A DNA stretch of 64,000 nucleotides from BOG-1155 sp963717985 (GCA_963717985.1 CAVQYC010000004.1:124001-188000); one strand, 5' to 3'; positions 51,011 through 59,763 are shown, numbered from the stretch's first letter. Translations and numbers: made by a program. Notes: generated by a model from the sequence alone, not told the origin.

Positions 51011-51035
51011 GGCACTCTCGATCAGCCGCGCGCCT

Positions 51036-51530
51036 TCACCGCCTGCATGCTCCGACAGACTTCTGTATACACCTTGACCCATCCGTCCAGATCGCGCCCG
51101 CCAGTCTGGCATCGGTAAGGTTGGTGTGGGACATGCGTGCGCCGATCAGGGTTGCCCGCCGGAGATTAGCATGCGACAGGCGCGCTCCGACCAGGTGTGC
51201 AGCGGACAGGTTCGCACGGGCCAGGTTCGCATCGGACAGGTTCGCATCGGACAGGTCGGCGCCGGCCAGGTTCGCGCCGGCCAGGTCGCTATCGGACAGG
51301 TTTGCCCGTGACAGCAGCGCGCCGGACAGGTCGGCGCCGCGCAGGCTTGCTCCTGACAATCTCGCACGGGAAAGGTCCATGCCGGTCAATGCCGCGTCGC
51401 TCAGGTCGCACCGGACGCAGCTTCTCGTTGCCTGGAGCTTGTGGACGTCACCCTCTTTAAAGGCCGACGCAGTGCCGGACGGCGCGCCCCATAACAAGAA
51501 GGCCAGGATGACGGTAATAGTGCCCCTCAT
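51036..51530 (-). CDS. Secreted pentapeptide-repeat protein
   Basis: The 164-residue product starts at MRGTITVILAFLLWGAPSGT, a signal peptide with an AxA-type cleavage site (TASA). After a CVRC pair it contains about 20 tandem A(D/N)LxX pentapeptides (for example ARLSGASLRGADLSG and ANLSDANLARANLSA), which fold into a right-handed beta-helix. It ends GSRCIQKSVGACRR, whose cysteines may pair with CVRC. It is probably periplasmic or surface-associated; its role is unknown. Confidence 0.85.
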   Translation of the reverse strand: MRGTITVILAFLLWGAPSGTASAFKEGDVHKLQATRSCVRCDLSDAALTGMDLSRARLSGASLRGADLSGALLSRANLSDSDLAGANLAGADLSDANLSDANLARANLSAAHLVGARLSHANLRRATLIGARMSHTNLTDARLAGAIWTDGSRCIQKSVGACRR

Positions 51531-51679
51531 CGCCTGCCCCTCACGTGCCTTCCGATCCGTCCCGTTGTTTTTCATATACGTATCATTATCACGCCGATGA
51601 GGGCAGGATGCAAGGGTAACGCCAGGCGACAACCAGGCATGACAAGGAGGCATGACAACCAGGCATGACAAAAAGCATC

Positions 51680-52491
51680 CCTGGCGATTTTCTCACAAAA
51701 ATAATCACGATAGGCTGTGGGGAGCCGTCGCGGTCGTTCCGCACATGTGCTCGGGAAGGGCGTCATGCGCTCTCATTCAAGTTGGGGTCTCCAAATGCTC
51801 TTGCCGAATTATATGGCGGGCACATCTTGACAACTGGATCACCCGTGACTACGTCTTCCTATTGTAAGGGAACCCACGTCACCAAGCCCGGATAATCCAT
51901 TGTCGTCCCCCGACTCGCCAGGCATGGAACTCGTGGACGTCATCTCGGTCTTCTTTCTACTTCAGGATATTTCGATCTAATTCCCACACGTAGAAAGAAG
52001 CCCCGCATGCGGTAGCATGCCCGATGTGAGGCAAGATGCCGTAGGGGATTCCTTCATGATCGATTTTGCCGAGCCGAGCCACTTTACGAGAATCTAGCGG
52101 CAGCTTTTTACGCATGCCCAAGAATACTTTCATGCCTGCGGCTGACCAGCGTTTGGAGCGGCAATGTGGAATGTCATGATTTCAGCCCAATTCATCAGTA
52201 GTATGTGTTCTCGATGCTCCATGTGTTTGAGACTGATTTTAGCATCCATATCTATTGGAAATCAGAATCGGGGCGCCAGGATAAGAGCCCTCTCGGGCTG
52301 AGGCTTTCTTCTGCGCTAAGGAATCTGGGGCTGTTGAATCATTCCCTATGGGTCGAGACAACTGATGATCGGGACTCCAAGTCCCGAGCAATTATGGCAT
52401 CGGTTTTGGTCGAAGGCCGGAAGAATACGCTGTAATGGTCGGCGAAGGCCTGGATAGATGAAGGTTAAGGGAAAAAAGAGGAGGTACTATC
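51680..52491. other. 800-bp gap between pentapeptide and DUF2156 genes
   Basis: Apart from one small open frame at 51957-52133 (separate entry) I find no supported gene. The region looks like decayed sequence, with short open fragments on both strands and no ribosome-binding context. Confidence 0.5.
51957..52133 (-). CDS. Possible small protein or gene remnant
   Basis: A 58-codon frame encodes MKVFLGMRKKLPLDSRKVAR and continues with ...HEGIPYGILPHIGHATACGA and a final ...YVWELDRNILK. Its composition looks protein-like rather than random, but I do not recognise a family. No good ribosome-binding site is visible, so it could be the tail of a decayed gene. Confidence 0.3.
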   Translation of the reverse strand: MKVFLGMRKKLPLDSRKVARLGKIDHEGIPYGILPHIGHATACGASFYVWELDRNILK

Positions 52492-53424
52492 ATGAAAACA
52501 AGAAATATAGCGGCAGTCGCTTCGGTGCTGCCCCAATTTCCAGAGTTCAAACCCATCGCCATCGAGGACCGAGACCTCATCAATAGGAAGCTGGAGGAGT
52601 ACCAGCCGGAGACGTCCGAGCTCACCTTTGCCAATATGTTCATCTGGAGGCTCCACTACGGCTTCCTCTGGTCCACGTACGAAGACTGGCTCCTTGCGAT
52701 CGGTGAGAACGGAAAGGGCGTGCAGGCCCTTCCCCCCATCGGGCCGCCGTCCCGGGTGGAGGTCACCCGCATGCTCTTGCAATGGATGAAGGAAGAGAGG
52801 GGCGTAGCCGAGCCGGGGATAGACAGGGCCGACGCGAGGCTCGTGGCCGAGCTGGAAGAGAGCGGCGATTTTCTCGCCGAGCCTGTGAGAGAGCATTTTG
52901 ACTACGTCTACCGGACGGAAGAGCTGATCCGGCTTTCGGGCGGGGCTTACCGCGCAAAGAGGAATCACCTCAACTACCTGCTGCGCTCTTTCAGGACAAT
53001 CTATGAGCCGGTGACGAAGAGCAGCATTGGGTCCTGCCTGGGTCTGGCAGCGACCTGGTGCAAATTTCACCAGAGTGAGGAAGACCCGAACGTGCTCGGC
53101 GAGTGGGATGCTATCAGGGAGGCCCTCCATCACTTCGGCAAGCTGCAGATCGAGGGAGGGACAATGCTGGTCAACGGCCGCCCTGAGGCGTTTTCCTTGG
53201 GCGAGCGCCTCAACCGGCAGACCGCGGTGGTCCACATCGAGAAGGCGAATACGGAGATTCGCGGGCTCTACAACGCCATAAACCAGCAGTTCTGCGAGAG
53301 GCAGTGGGCCGACACGCCCTTCATCAACAGGGAGCAGGACCTGGGAGAACCCGGTCTGCGGAAGGCCAAGCTTTCGTACAACCCTGACCACCTGGTGGAG
53401 AAGTTCCGGATACGGCTCAAATGA
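52492..53424 (+). CDS. DUF2156 (lysylphosphatidylglycerol synthetase C-terminal-like) protein
   Basis: The 310-residue protein matches DUF2156, a GNAT-like fold related to the catalytic part of MprF. Features are PIAIEDRDLINRKLEEYQPE, ELTFANMFIWRLHYGFLWS, YVYRTEELIRLSGGAYRAKR, KRNHLNYLLRSF, and RQTAVVHIEKANTEIRGLYN. There is no membrane domain, so it is a cytosolic stand-alone acyl- or aminoacyl-transferase-like protein. GAGGAGG precedes the ATG. Confidence 0.85.
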   Translation: MKTRNIAAVASVLPQFPEFKPIAIEDRDLINRKLEEYQPETSELTFANMFIWRLHYGFLWSTYEDWLLAIGENGKGVQALPPIGPPSRVEVTRMLLQWMKEERGVAEPGIDRADARLVAELEESGDFLAEPVREHFDYVYRTEELIRLSGGAYRAKRNHLNYLLRSFRTIYEPVTKSSIGSCLGLAATWCKFHQSEEDPNVLGEWDAIREALHHFGKLQIEGGTMLVNGRPEAFSLGERLNRQTAVVHIEKANTEIRGLYNAINQQFCERQWADTPFINREQDLGEPGLRKAKLSYNPDHLVEKFRIRLK

Positions 53425-53489
53425 CCCTGTCATATGATTGAGGACAAACAGTTGGGCAGCACGACAATCTCATCGAAGGAGGAAAGGTC

Positions 53490-54248
53490 ATGATCGCTGA
53501 AGAGAGAAAGGCCATCATCTCATTATTGAAAAAAGACGAGATCAAGAATATCACTATGCTCAATTTTATGGAGAGCTATCCTGTCAGAAGCCTGGAACGG
53601 ATAGGCAATTCCGTGCTATTACGGGGAGTGAGTGACTGACTGTGGGTCTATATCAGCAGCCCCGGGGACCGGGAGCTGAAGAATGTTGCGGAAAGACTCA
53701 CAGAAAAGGACAGGGATTTCGCCGCCATAGAAGAATGGATGCTTCCTACGCTGATCCGGGGCAGGACGTTCTCGTGGGACCTCTCTATGACGAGGCTCGT
53801 GCTGCCCGAGCACGTTGTCTTCCCGAAAGCTCCTCTGCCTCATATCGCTCCGCTGTCACCCGACGATGCAGAGTACATGTATGAGCATTCCATATATCAA
53901 AACGTGACGAGACCCGACTTCATCCGGGGGCGCATCCTGGGCGGCCCCAGCGCCGGTATCCGCGACTCGGGAAAGCTCGTGGCATGGCTCATGACCCAGG
54001 ATGACGGCTCCATCGGTGTATTGCACGTGCTCGATGACTACAGAGGAAGCGGCTATGCCTACGACTTGACGGTCTATCTGATCGCCAGGCTGCGTGAGCA
54101 GGGGCGGATCCCCTATGTCAACATCGAAAACACGAACACAAAGTCGATGAGTCTGGCCCTGAAGGTGGGCTTCAGGAAAGATCAGAGGGTCCACTGGTTC
54201 AAGATCAAGCCGGAAGACGCGTCAGCCGACTCAGAGGGCTACTGTTGA
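53490..54248 (+). pseudogene. GNAT-family acetyltransferase with in-frame UGA
   Basis: From the ATG at 53490 (AGGAGGAAAGG upstream) one continuous frame of 252 codons runs to 54248 except for a TGA at 53637-53639 (codon 50). It reads RIGNSVLLRGVSD, stop, LWVYISSPGDRELKN. Sequence on both sides is protein-like, and the C-terminal half is a clear GNAT (GVLHVLDDYRGSGYAYDL acetyl-CoA loop, NIENTNTKSMSLALKVGF). A CGA (Arg) to TGA mutation is the simplest cause. A GC-rich hairpin follows the TGA, but selenocysteine would be unusual here. Translation could restart downstream (ATG 53739). Confidence 0.75.
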
Positions 54249-54272
54249 GCTCCCGGGGAGCGGTGGAGTATC

Positions 54273-55199
54273 ATGACGGAAAATGAGGGTAAGAAAGAAG
54301 ATCTCACGGGCAAGAAATTCTTCGAGGAATTACCTCAAAAGAAATGGGATGAGCTCACTAGGGCTGTGGAGCATCGAGTAGTAACCCCGCGCACGATCAT
54401 CTTCAGACAAGACGACCCTGGAGACAGTTTTTACATCATCCTCTCGGGGAAAGTAAGGGCGTACAGGCGGGACAACGATGGACTGGAAACGGAGATCTCT
54501 GTGCTGGGGGACGGGGAGAGCTTCGGAGAGATGGCCTTACTGACGGGCCACGCAAGATTGGCGACAGTAGAGGCTATCGAAGAAACCCGTTTGATGGTCC
54601 TTTCTAAGGAGCGGTTCGAGCGGGTCCTCAGGGATTTTCCCTATATCTCTCTTGCCTTTGTGAAACAGATGTCACAATGGCTTCTGAGGGATGCAAAGAT
54701 CATCGAGAAGGAAGTGCGACAACAATATCTCGCACCCCGTCTGTCTTGGTTTGATTTTCTCCTGGTGATCGGCGTGAGTGTTATTCTGACCATCGTGTTC
54801 AACAGGGCCAATCCTAGCGGGATAGATCTCCTTCCTAATTTCCCTGACAGGCATGCCATTTCCGAGATCAGCGCGGCTAGCGCCATGGAATAGGTAAAGA
54901 AGGGGGGGACCGTCATTGTGGATGCAGGGCCGGAGATCTTCTACGAGACGAAGCATATCCAGGGAGCGGTCAGCATACCTCTCGCTCTTTTCGATATTGT
55001 GTACACAACGGCCTTTGGCGAGGAAGAGAAGGGAAAGAACGTGATCGTCTATGGAGGTACGGTCAGTAAGCTCTATGATTGGGATCTGGCGGAAAAACTC
55101 CTTCAGCGGGGCCACAAGGATGTGAAGGTTCTCGATGGGGGGGCGGCGGCTTGGGAGAAGGCGGGCTATCCAGTGGAAACGGGGGAAGAAAAGAAGTGA
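54273..55199 (+). pseudogene. cNMP-binding / membrane / rhodanese fusion split by an in-frame UAG
   Basis: Residues 1-145 form a cyclic-nucleotide-binding (Crp-like) beta roll (GDSFYIILSGKVRAYR, GESFGEMALLTGHARLATVE). A membrane helix follows (FLLVIGVSVILTIVF). The frame then meets TAG at 54891-54893 and continues with VKKGGTVIVDAGPEIFY, HIQGAVSIPLALFD and LDGGAAAWEKAGYPVETG, a rhodanese domain. The stop falls inside the first rhodanese helix (ISEISAASAME, stop, VKKGG), so one ancestral gene is likely. The rhodanese lacks the catalytic cysteine (IVYGGTVSK). Amber readthrough is possible but unproven. Confidence 0.78.
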
Positions 55200-55648
55200 T
55201 CTGGAAACTCCTCAGACGGATTGCAACAAGCCCGTATCTGGCCCTTGTCTTGAGGGTGTATGTGGGGTATTTCTTTCTCTATGCCAGCGTGAGCAAGATA
55301 ACCCACCCGGCGCAATTTGCGGAAGCGGTGGCGGCCTATCGACTGATTCCTTACTGGTTCCTGAATATAGGATCTCTGGTATTGCCGTGGATCGAGTTCG
55401 TGAGTGGGCTTTTTTTGATCATCGGGCTCAGGACGAGGGCGGCGGCAATCTTGACTGGTTTAATGTTGATAATGTTCACCGTGATGGTACTGACCAACAT
55501 GTATTGGGGCGCGTCGATCACCTGCGGATGTTATGATACGGTGGGCGAGCCTATCGGGTGGAAGAAAGTGAGTGAGGATCTGATGCTCCTCCTTTTCACG
55601 ATACAAGTTTACTTTCGTGACAGACTATTTAGCTGGGGAGGCTTGTGA
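55196..55648 (+). CDS. MauE/DoxX-family membrane protein
   Basis: The 150-residue protein has four membrane helices of the DoxX/MauE type. They include LALVLRVYVGYFFLYASVSK, WFLNIGSLVLPWIEFVSGLF and AAILTGLMLIMFTVMVLTN, with a cysteine pair in ASITCGCYDTVGEP. The GTG start overlaps the rhodanese stop (GTGA). Such proteins are often paired with rhodaneses or thioredoxin-like partners for sulfur or redox transfer across the membrane, which fits both neighbours. Confidence 0.85.
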   Translation: MIWKLLRRIATSPYLALVLRVYVGYFFLYASVSKITHPAQFAEAVAAYRLIPYWFLNIGSLVLPWIEFVSGLFLIIGLRTRAAAILTGLMLIMFTVMVLTNMYWGASITCGCYDTVGEPIGWKKVSEDLMLLLFTIQVYFRDRLFSWGGL

Positions 55649-55701
55649 TCCGGCATGAGAGGCGCGGCCGCCTCTCCCGCGGGGTCGAGATAGGTAAGTC
55701 C

Positions 55702-56067
55702 ATGATGAGAAGATCGAGATTTCAGGCTTATGGATGGATTGTTGGTCTCTGTATATTTGTGACGTTCCTTGTCTCATGCGAGTCCGGCGACAAATACATG
55801 GGAGTTTACCGCGTGGAGGCGAAGGGCGCTGCAAAGCAAGAGGAGATCATCCTCGAGCTGAGAGCAAATGGGGGTGGTCTGTGGAGAGTGAGTTCTCATG
55901 AGATAGCGGGCACCTTCGTAGAGGTTCCTTTTGAGTGGTACATCAAGCGAGGGCACCTGCGGGTGAACACCAAGGGAGGGGGAGTGATCGCAGGAAAGAT
56001 AGACAGAGATACGATTCAGATGACCCTGCCCGGCTCCAAAGCGTTGACCTTCAAGAAGATCCAATAG
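55702..56067 (+). CDS. Small lipoprotein
   Basis: The 121-residue product starts MMRRSRFQAYGWIVGLCIFV and has a lipobox FLVSC, so it is a predicted lipoprotein. The mature part is about 95 residues, beta-rich, with YMGVYRVEAKGAAKQEEIIL and GGGVIAGKIDRDTIQMTLPG. I do not recognise a family. It follows the DoxX-like gene by about 50 bp and probably belongs to the same unit. Confidence 0.75.
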   Translation: MMRRSRFQAYGWIVGLCIFVTFLVSCESGDKYMGVYRVEAKGAAKQEEIILELRANGGGLWRVSSHEIAGTFVEVPFEWYIKRGHLRVNTKGGGVIAGKIDRDTIQMTLPGSKALTFKKIQ

Positions 56068-56141
56068 GTTTGCAGTTTACCGGTCCCTTCCCGGCGTCCA
56101 GGCCGAGACCGAGGAGGCCTGGCGGAAGTCGCTGAAAGGTG

Positions 56142-56540
56142 CTACTTGGGCTCCGTCGGGTACTTGGCTGCGACCCAGTCTCCCCAACCGCCCTTCAGCG
56201 CATAGACCTTCTGGTAGCCCATTTTTGTATAAAGCTGTGCCAAACTGACAGCAGTTGAATCATTGAGTCAGGCACAGTAGAGAACTACGATCTTATCCTT
56301 AGGATATTTGTCTTTCCAGGAATCGAATTTCAAGCCGTCTTCCCGCGCGGCCCCCTTGATCTTCCAATGGCTCCCGTCCCAATCATGGGCAGCTCGTACA
56401 TCTATGACGATGAGGTCGGGGTTCCCAAGCTGCGCTTTCAAGCCGTCCTTAGATATCCAAGCCGTTTGTGCAAAAGCGGTAGCTCCAAAGAGACTTACTG
56501 CTACTACCGCCAAGGATGCAAGGAACGCTGTTTTCCTCAT
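56142..56540 (-). CDS. Periplasmic rhodanese, probable selenoprotein (UGA at codon 91)
   Basis: The protein starts MRKTAFLASLAVVAVSLFGA with a signal peptide (AFAQ cleavage), then a rhodanese fold with DLIVIDVRAAHDWDGSHWKI. The frame reaches KDKIVVLYCA, TGA (56270-56268), LNDSTAVSLAQLYTKMGY, and runs on with YALKGGWGDWVAAKYP to a TAG at 56142-56144. The TGA lies directly after the active-site YCA, where many periplasmic rhodaneses have a second cysteine. A hairpin with a GU-containing loop follows at the distance expected for a bacterial SECIS. Total length with UGA read is 132 residues, normal for the family. Confidence 0.72.
56234..56252 (-). promoter_or_regulatory. SECIS-like hairpin after UGA
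   Basis: Fifteen nt after the UGA the RNA can fold GCUGUC/GGCACAGC. This gives five pairs, one bulged C, a closing C-G pair and a 6-nt loop AGUUUG with G at its second position followed by U. Loop distance (about 22 nt from UGA), bulge and GU loop match the bacterial SECIS model derived from fdhF-type elements. Confidence 0.55.
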
Positions 56541-56572
56541 TTTACCTCCCTTCGCAATGGCTCGTTAAGAAT

Positions 56573-56601
56573 AATATAGGCGGTTGATATTGGCTTTTCA
56601 A
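56573..56601 (-). promoter_or_regulatory. Promoter of the rhodanese gene
   Basis: TTGAAA (56601-56596) and TATATT (56578-56573) are spaced by 17 bp on the minus strand, with GGGAGGT just before the ATG. The intact expression signals argue that the gene is used despite its internal UGA. Confidence 0.65.
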
Positions 56602-56750
56602 CACATAAAACCCCGGGAAACGCGGCAAACATTTGGAAGGGCTTATGGAAGGGCTTATGGGTAGAGTAGAGAGCTGGCGCTTGGCTGGTGCCGCTTCTGG
56701 TCCTTTTGACGCACGCATCTACCGGGACCTATAGCGGTCAGGGGACGAAG

Positions 56751-56798
56751 GGGGGGACGACCATAAGTATAGGAAGTGGGGGGACGACCATAAGTATA
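56751..56798 (+). repeat. Two REP-like motif copies (left side of RAYT)
   Basis: Two direct copies of GGGGGGACGACCATAAGTAT lie at 56751-56770 and 56778-56797. The same motif occurs inverted on the other side of the RAYT gene. The second copy supplies the GTATA target of the IS1182 insertion. Confidence 0.8.
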
Positions 56799-58639
56799 TG
56801 ATTCCTGAGAAGTAACTCCCCACAAATAACTATTGTATTTAATTACATACAATGATAGAATATGTCATGTATAAGAAAACACCACCTCAACAAAAACTAC
56901 TCGGCGTGGAGACGCAGGTGTCCCCCTCTTTGCGGAACCGTCTTGAGTCTTCATGGGCTCACCTGTTTAGAGGCGAGGTATTTCCAATCCTGTTCAGGAA
57001 CGAAGATCGCTATGCGATTCTGTACGGCACAACAGGCCGGCCTAATTTCAGCGTTGCGCGTCTTTTGGGTTTGTGTCTCCTTCAGGAGTGGAGCAACTTG
57101 AGTGACCAGGAGGCCCTCGACACCTTCAGCTTTGACACCCGGTGGCGATACGCCTTGGATGTCAGCGATGAGGAAGATTATTTGTCCCGTCGCTCTCTTG
57201 TAGAGTTCCGCAGGCGATTGGCCGCCAAAGACCCGGAGATGAAGCTGGTCCGCCATGTATTCGACAATATCAGAGATTCAGCGATAAGCAAACTTGGCCT
57301 CTCGTCTTCCAGCCAGCGGCTTGATTCTACCCACATAATCTCGAACATTCGTGTACGAGGCAGATTGGCTCTATTCTCGAATACGCTCACCCAGTTTCTC
57401 AAGAGTCTGAATGAAGATCAATTGTCGAGAGTCCCGAAGGCAATTCAGGAATGGCATTCAAGCGAACCCGAGGGTTGGTTCGGATTGGGTCCGGCCGAGC
57501 AGAAGATCAAGCTGGAAGAACTGGCGCAGTATCTCTATGACCTTATTGTTATCTTCGAGAAGGATAATGAACTTACAGGCAATGAGCCGTACCAATTGTT
57601 GAAGCGCCTTTTCTCCGAACAATGCGAATTCACCTCAGACCAAGAATCGTCCAAGGTCCAGGTGAAGAAAAAGAGTGAAGGAGCAACCCTTCAATCCCCT
57701 TACGACCCGGATGCGTCCTGCGGACATAAAGGGCCGGGATACAGCCTTCATGTTACGGAGACGTGCAAGAATACCGGAAAAACCGAAATCATCACAGACT
57801 ATGAGGTGCATGGCGCCGCCAGATCCGACATCGGCAAGGCCCTTCCTGTTATCGAACGTTTGGAGGCTGCCGGGTTGAAGCCCGAAGCGCTCTTTGCCGA
57901 CGGCGGTTATCCGTCTGTCCCTTCAGCGGCAAAGGTCATAGAGCAAGGTATCGAATTCGTCACGCCCGTCAACCGCAGCAGGCTCTCCGACGATATCGTG
58001 GGCAGAGACCTTTTCTCCTTCGACTCGGAAGGTTTGGTGACCCGATGTCCCATGGGTAATAGTCCCATAGACCATCGCATACTGAGCGGCAACAACAGCA
58101 CCCGTCGTTCTCTCCATGCGATCTTTGACGGAAACGCCTGTCGATCGTGCACGATGCTCGATAGGTGCCCGGTAAGAGCTCCGAACCACCGCAACAAAGG
58201 CTGCCAGGCCCGTGAAACGGTCGGGGACTTTCGTCTGGAGATCACTGCCGAGCTTCGCCTGCGGGATCAGATGTATGCCATCCAGCAGACCACTGAATGG
58301 AAGGACCGGTACAAGATTCGTGCAGGGATCGAAGCAACGAACTCCGAACTGAAACGAGCGCACGGAATCGGCAGACTTCGGGTGCGCCGGCTGGCAAAAG
58401 TATGCTTTGCCGTGGCATGCAAGCTGATCGCCTGCAACATAAAGAGGTGGGCCAAGGCCCCTTGGGCCTTGAAAAAGACCCTGGAAGGCTGCATATCGTC
58501 TCTTTGTATTAGCATGAAGGTATTCTTGGCCCAAATAGTCAGCGTGTCCTTGCCTAAGAAGTTCATCTTCACGATGGTGGTAACACAACGATGGTGACGA
58601 TTGATCCTTTCAGAAAGGGCACTTTCTTCTCAGGAATCA
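56799..58639 (+). mobile_element. IS1182-family insertion sequence, 1841 bp
   Basis: The ends are inverted repeats beginning TGATTCCTGAGAAG on both sides. The flanks are direct duplications GTATA (56794-56798 and 58640-58644). It contains one full transposase gene. It inserted into the second REP-like copy, between the left repeats and the RAYT gene. Confidence 0.9.
56852..58597 (+). CDS. IS1182-family transposase
   Basis: The 581-residue transposase begins MIEYVMYKKTPPQQKLLGVE (MYKKTPP at 56867 is an alternative start). It has the IS1182 N-terminal domain with RPNFSVARLLGLCLLQEWSN and FDTRWRYALDVSDEEDYLSR. The DDE core has SSQRLDSTHIISNIRVRGRL, ALFADGGYPSVPSAAKVIEQ and RAGIEATNSELKRAHGIGRL. 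The cysteine cluster CRSCTMLDRCPV lies before the last motif. The frame is intact. Confidence 0.92.
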   Translation: MIEYVMYKKTPPQQKLLGVETQVSPSLRNRLESSWAHLFRGEVFPILFRNEDRYAILYGTTGRPNFSVARLLGLCLLQEWSNLSDQEALDTFSFDTRWRYALDVSDEEDYLSRRSLVEFRRRLAAKDPEMKLVRHVFDNIRDSAISKLGLSSSSQRLDSTHIISNIRVRGRLALFSNTLTQFLKSLNEDQLSRVPKAIQEWHSSEPEGWFGLGPAEQKIKLEELAQYLYDLIVIFEKDNELTGNEPYQLLKRLFSEQCEFTSDQESSKVQVKKKSEGATLQSPYDPDASCGHKGPGYSLHVTETCKNTGKTEIITDYEVHGAARSDIGKALPVIERLEAAGLKPEALFADGGYPSVPSAAKVIEQGIEFVTPVNRSRLSDDIVGRDLFSFDSEGLVTRCPMGNSPIDHRILSGNNSTRRSLHAIFDGNACRSCTMLDRCPVRAPNHRNKGCQARETVGDFRLEITAELRLRDQMYAIQQTTEWKDRYKIRAGIEATNSELKRAHGIGRLRVRRLAKVCFAVACKLIACNIKRWAKAPWALKKTLEGCISSLCISMKVFLAQIVSVSLPKKFIFTMVVTQRW

Positions 58640-58689
58640 GTATATAAATAAGCCTTGAATCTGTTCCTTTCTTCTTGATACAATTGGCC

Positions 58690-59679
58690 ATGCCTCGCCA
58701 TGCCCGTCTTGACGCCGAAGGCGTCCTCCATCACATCATTATCCGCGGCATTGAGCGCCGCTTGATCTTCCGGGACGATGTAGACAAAAACCGCTTTGTC
58801 GAACGGATGGGCAAGATACTCACGGAGACTGGCACGCCCTGTTATGCATGGGCTTTCCTCGGCAATCACGCGCATTTTCTTCTGAAGACCGGCAAGGCGC
58901 CTCTTCATAAAGTGATGGCTCGTCTTCTCACCGGCCATGCATTGGCCTTTAACAAGCGGCATCGCCGTCACGGCCAGCTCTTTCAGAATCGGTACAAATC
59001 CATACTCTGTCAGGAAGACGCCTATCTATCAGAACTTGTCTGTTACATTCATCTCAATCCGCTGAGAGCAGAAATAGTGAAGAACCTTGCCGATCTCGGT
59101 GGCTATCCCTATTCCGGTCATCCCGCCCTCATGGGTGAGATCGTCCGTCCCTGGCAGGACGCCGACTATGTGCTCCTTAATTTCGGCGCTTCCGCGCGCT
59201 CTGCCAGACAAGGGTATCTTTCCTTCATGGAGAGCCGATTTGCCAGGGGAAAAAGGGCGGATCTTACCGGCGGCGGGCTAATGCGAAGCTATGGGTCATG
59301 GACGGAAGTGAGAAAGGAAGGCCGACGGATCAAAGGCGATGAACGCATACTGGGAGGGAACGCATTTGTTCAACGCATCCTTTCTCATGCCCAAGAAAAG
59401 ATGCGTCGCCCGCGCGCCCCAAAGATGTCGCTCAAAACGCTCGCACAACGCGTAGGCGCCCTTTACGAAATAAATCCTGATCTTTTTTTGGAGAAAAACC
59501 GAAAAGCTCGCCTGGTTGAAGCTCGGAGCCTCTTCTGCTTCTGGGCGGTGAGGAATCTCGGTTATGCCGCAACAACAGCCGCTTCTTTTCTCCGCATGAC
59601 CCAGCCGGGGGTAGGCTACGCGGCCGACCGGGGCGAAGCGATTGCGCGGGAAAAAGGCTTCGTGCTTGGCGAGGCATAG
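58690..59679 (+). CDS. REP-associated tyrosine transposase (RAYT, Y1_Tnp)
   Basis: The 329-residue protein starts MPRHARLDAEGVLHHIIIRG. It has the Y1 HUH-related signatures: GIERRLIFRDDVDKNRFVER, the metal-binding HUH in FLGNHAHFLLKTG, and the catalytic-tyrosine helix QNRYKSILCQEDAYLSELVC then YIHLNPLRAEIV. A C-terminal DnaA-like helix-turn-helix region completes the long subtype. RAYTs mobilise short REP palindromes, and matching short motifs flank this gene on both sides in opposite orientation. Confidence 0.9.
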   Translation: MPRHARLDAEGVLHHIIIRGIERRLIFRDDVDKNRFVERMGKILTETGTPCYAWAFLGNHAHFLLKTGKAPLHKVMARLLTGHALAFNKRHRRHGQLFQNRYKSILCQEDAYLSELVCYIHLNPLRAEIVKNLADLGGYPYSGHPALMGEIVRPWQDADYVLLNFGASARSARQGYLSFMESRFARGKRADLTGGGLMRSYGSWTEVRKEGRRIKGDERILGGNAFVQRILSHAQEKMRRPRAPKMSLKTLAQRVGALYEINPDLFLEKNRKARLVEARSLFCFWAVRNLGYAATTAASFLRMTQPGVGYAADRGEAIAREKGFVLGEA

Positions 59680-59691
59680 TTCAGTTATTTA

Positions 59692-59739
59692 TTTGCTTTG
59701 GTCGTCCCCCTTGCCTCCCTTTGCTTATGGTCGTCCCCC
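59692..59739 (-). repeat. Two REP-like motif copies (right side of RAYT)
   Basis: On the minus strand GGGGGACGACCATAAGCAAA (59739-59720) and GGGGGACGACCAAAGCAAA (59710-59692) repeat the motif seen at 56751-56798 in the opposite orientation. Two further CCCCCTTGCCTCC runs follow up to 59763. Confidence 0.8.
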
Positions 59740-59763
59740 TTGCCTCCCGTCCCCCTTGCCTCC

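Noticed and set aside
52205..52435. 76-codon + strand frame upstream of the DUF2156 gene
   Set aside because: No family motifs or ribosome-binding site; kept only as part of the described gap.
53637..53700. Selenocysteine at the GNAT UGA
   Set aside because: A hairpin is present, but its loop (GGA) lacks the GU feature, GNATs are not known Sec proteins, and CGA to TGA explains it more simply; kept as a finding only.
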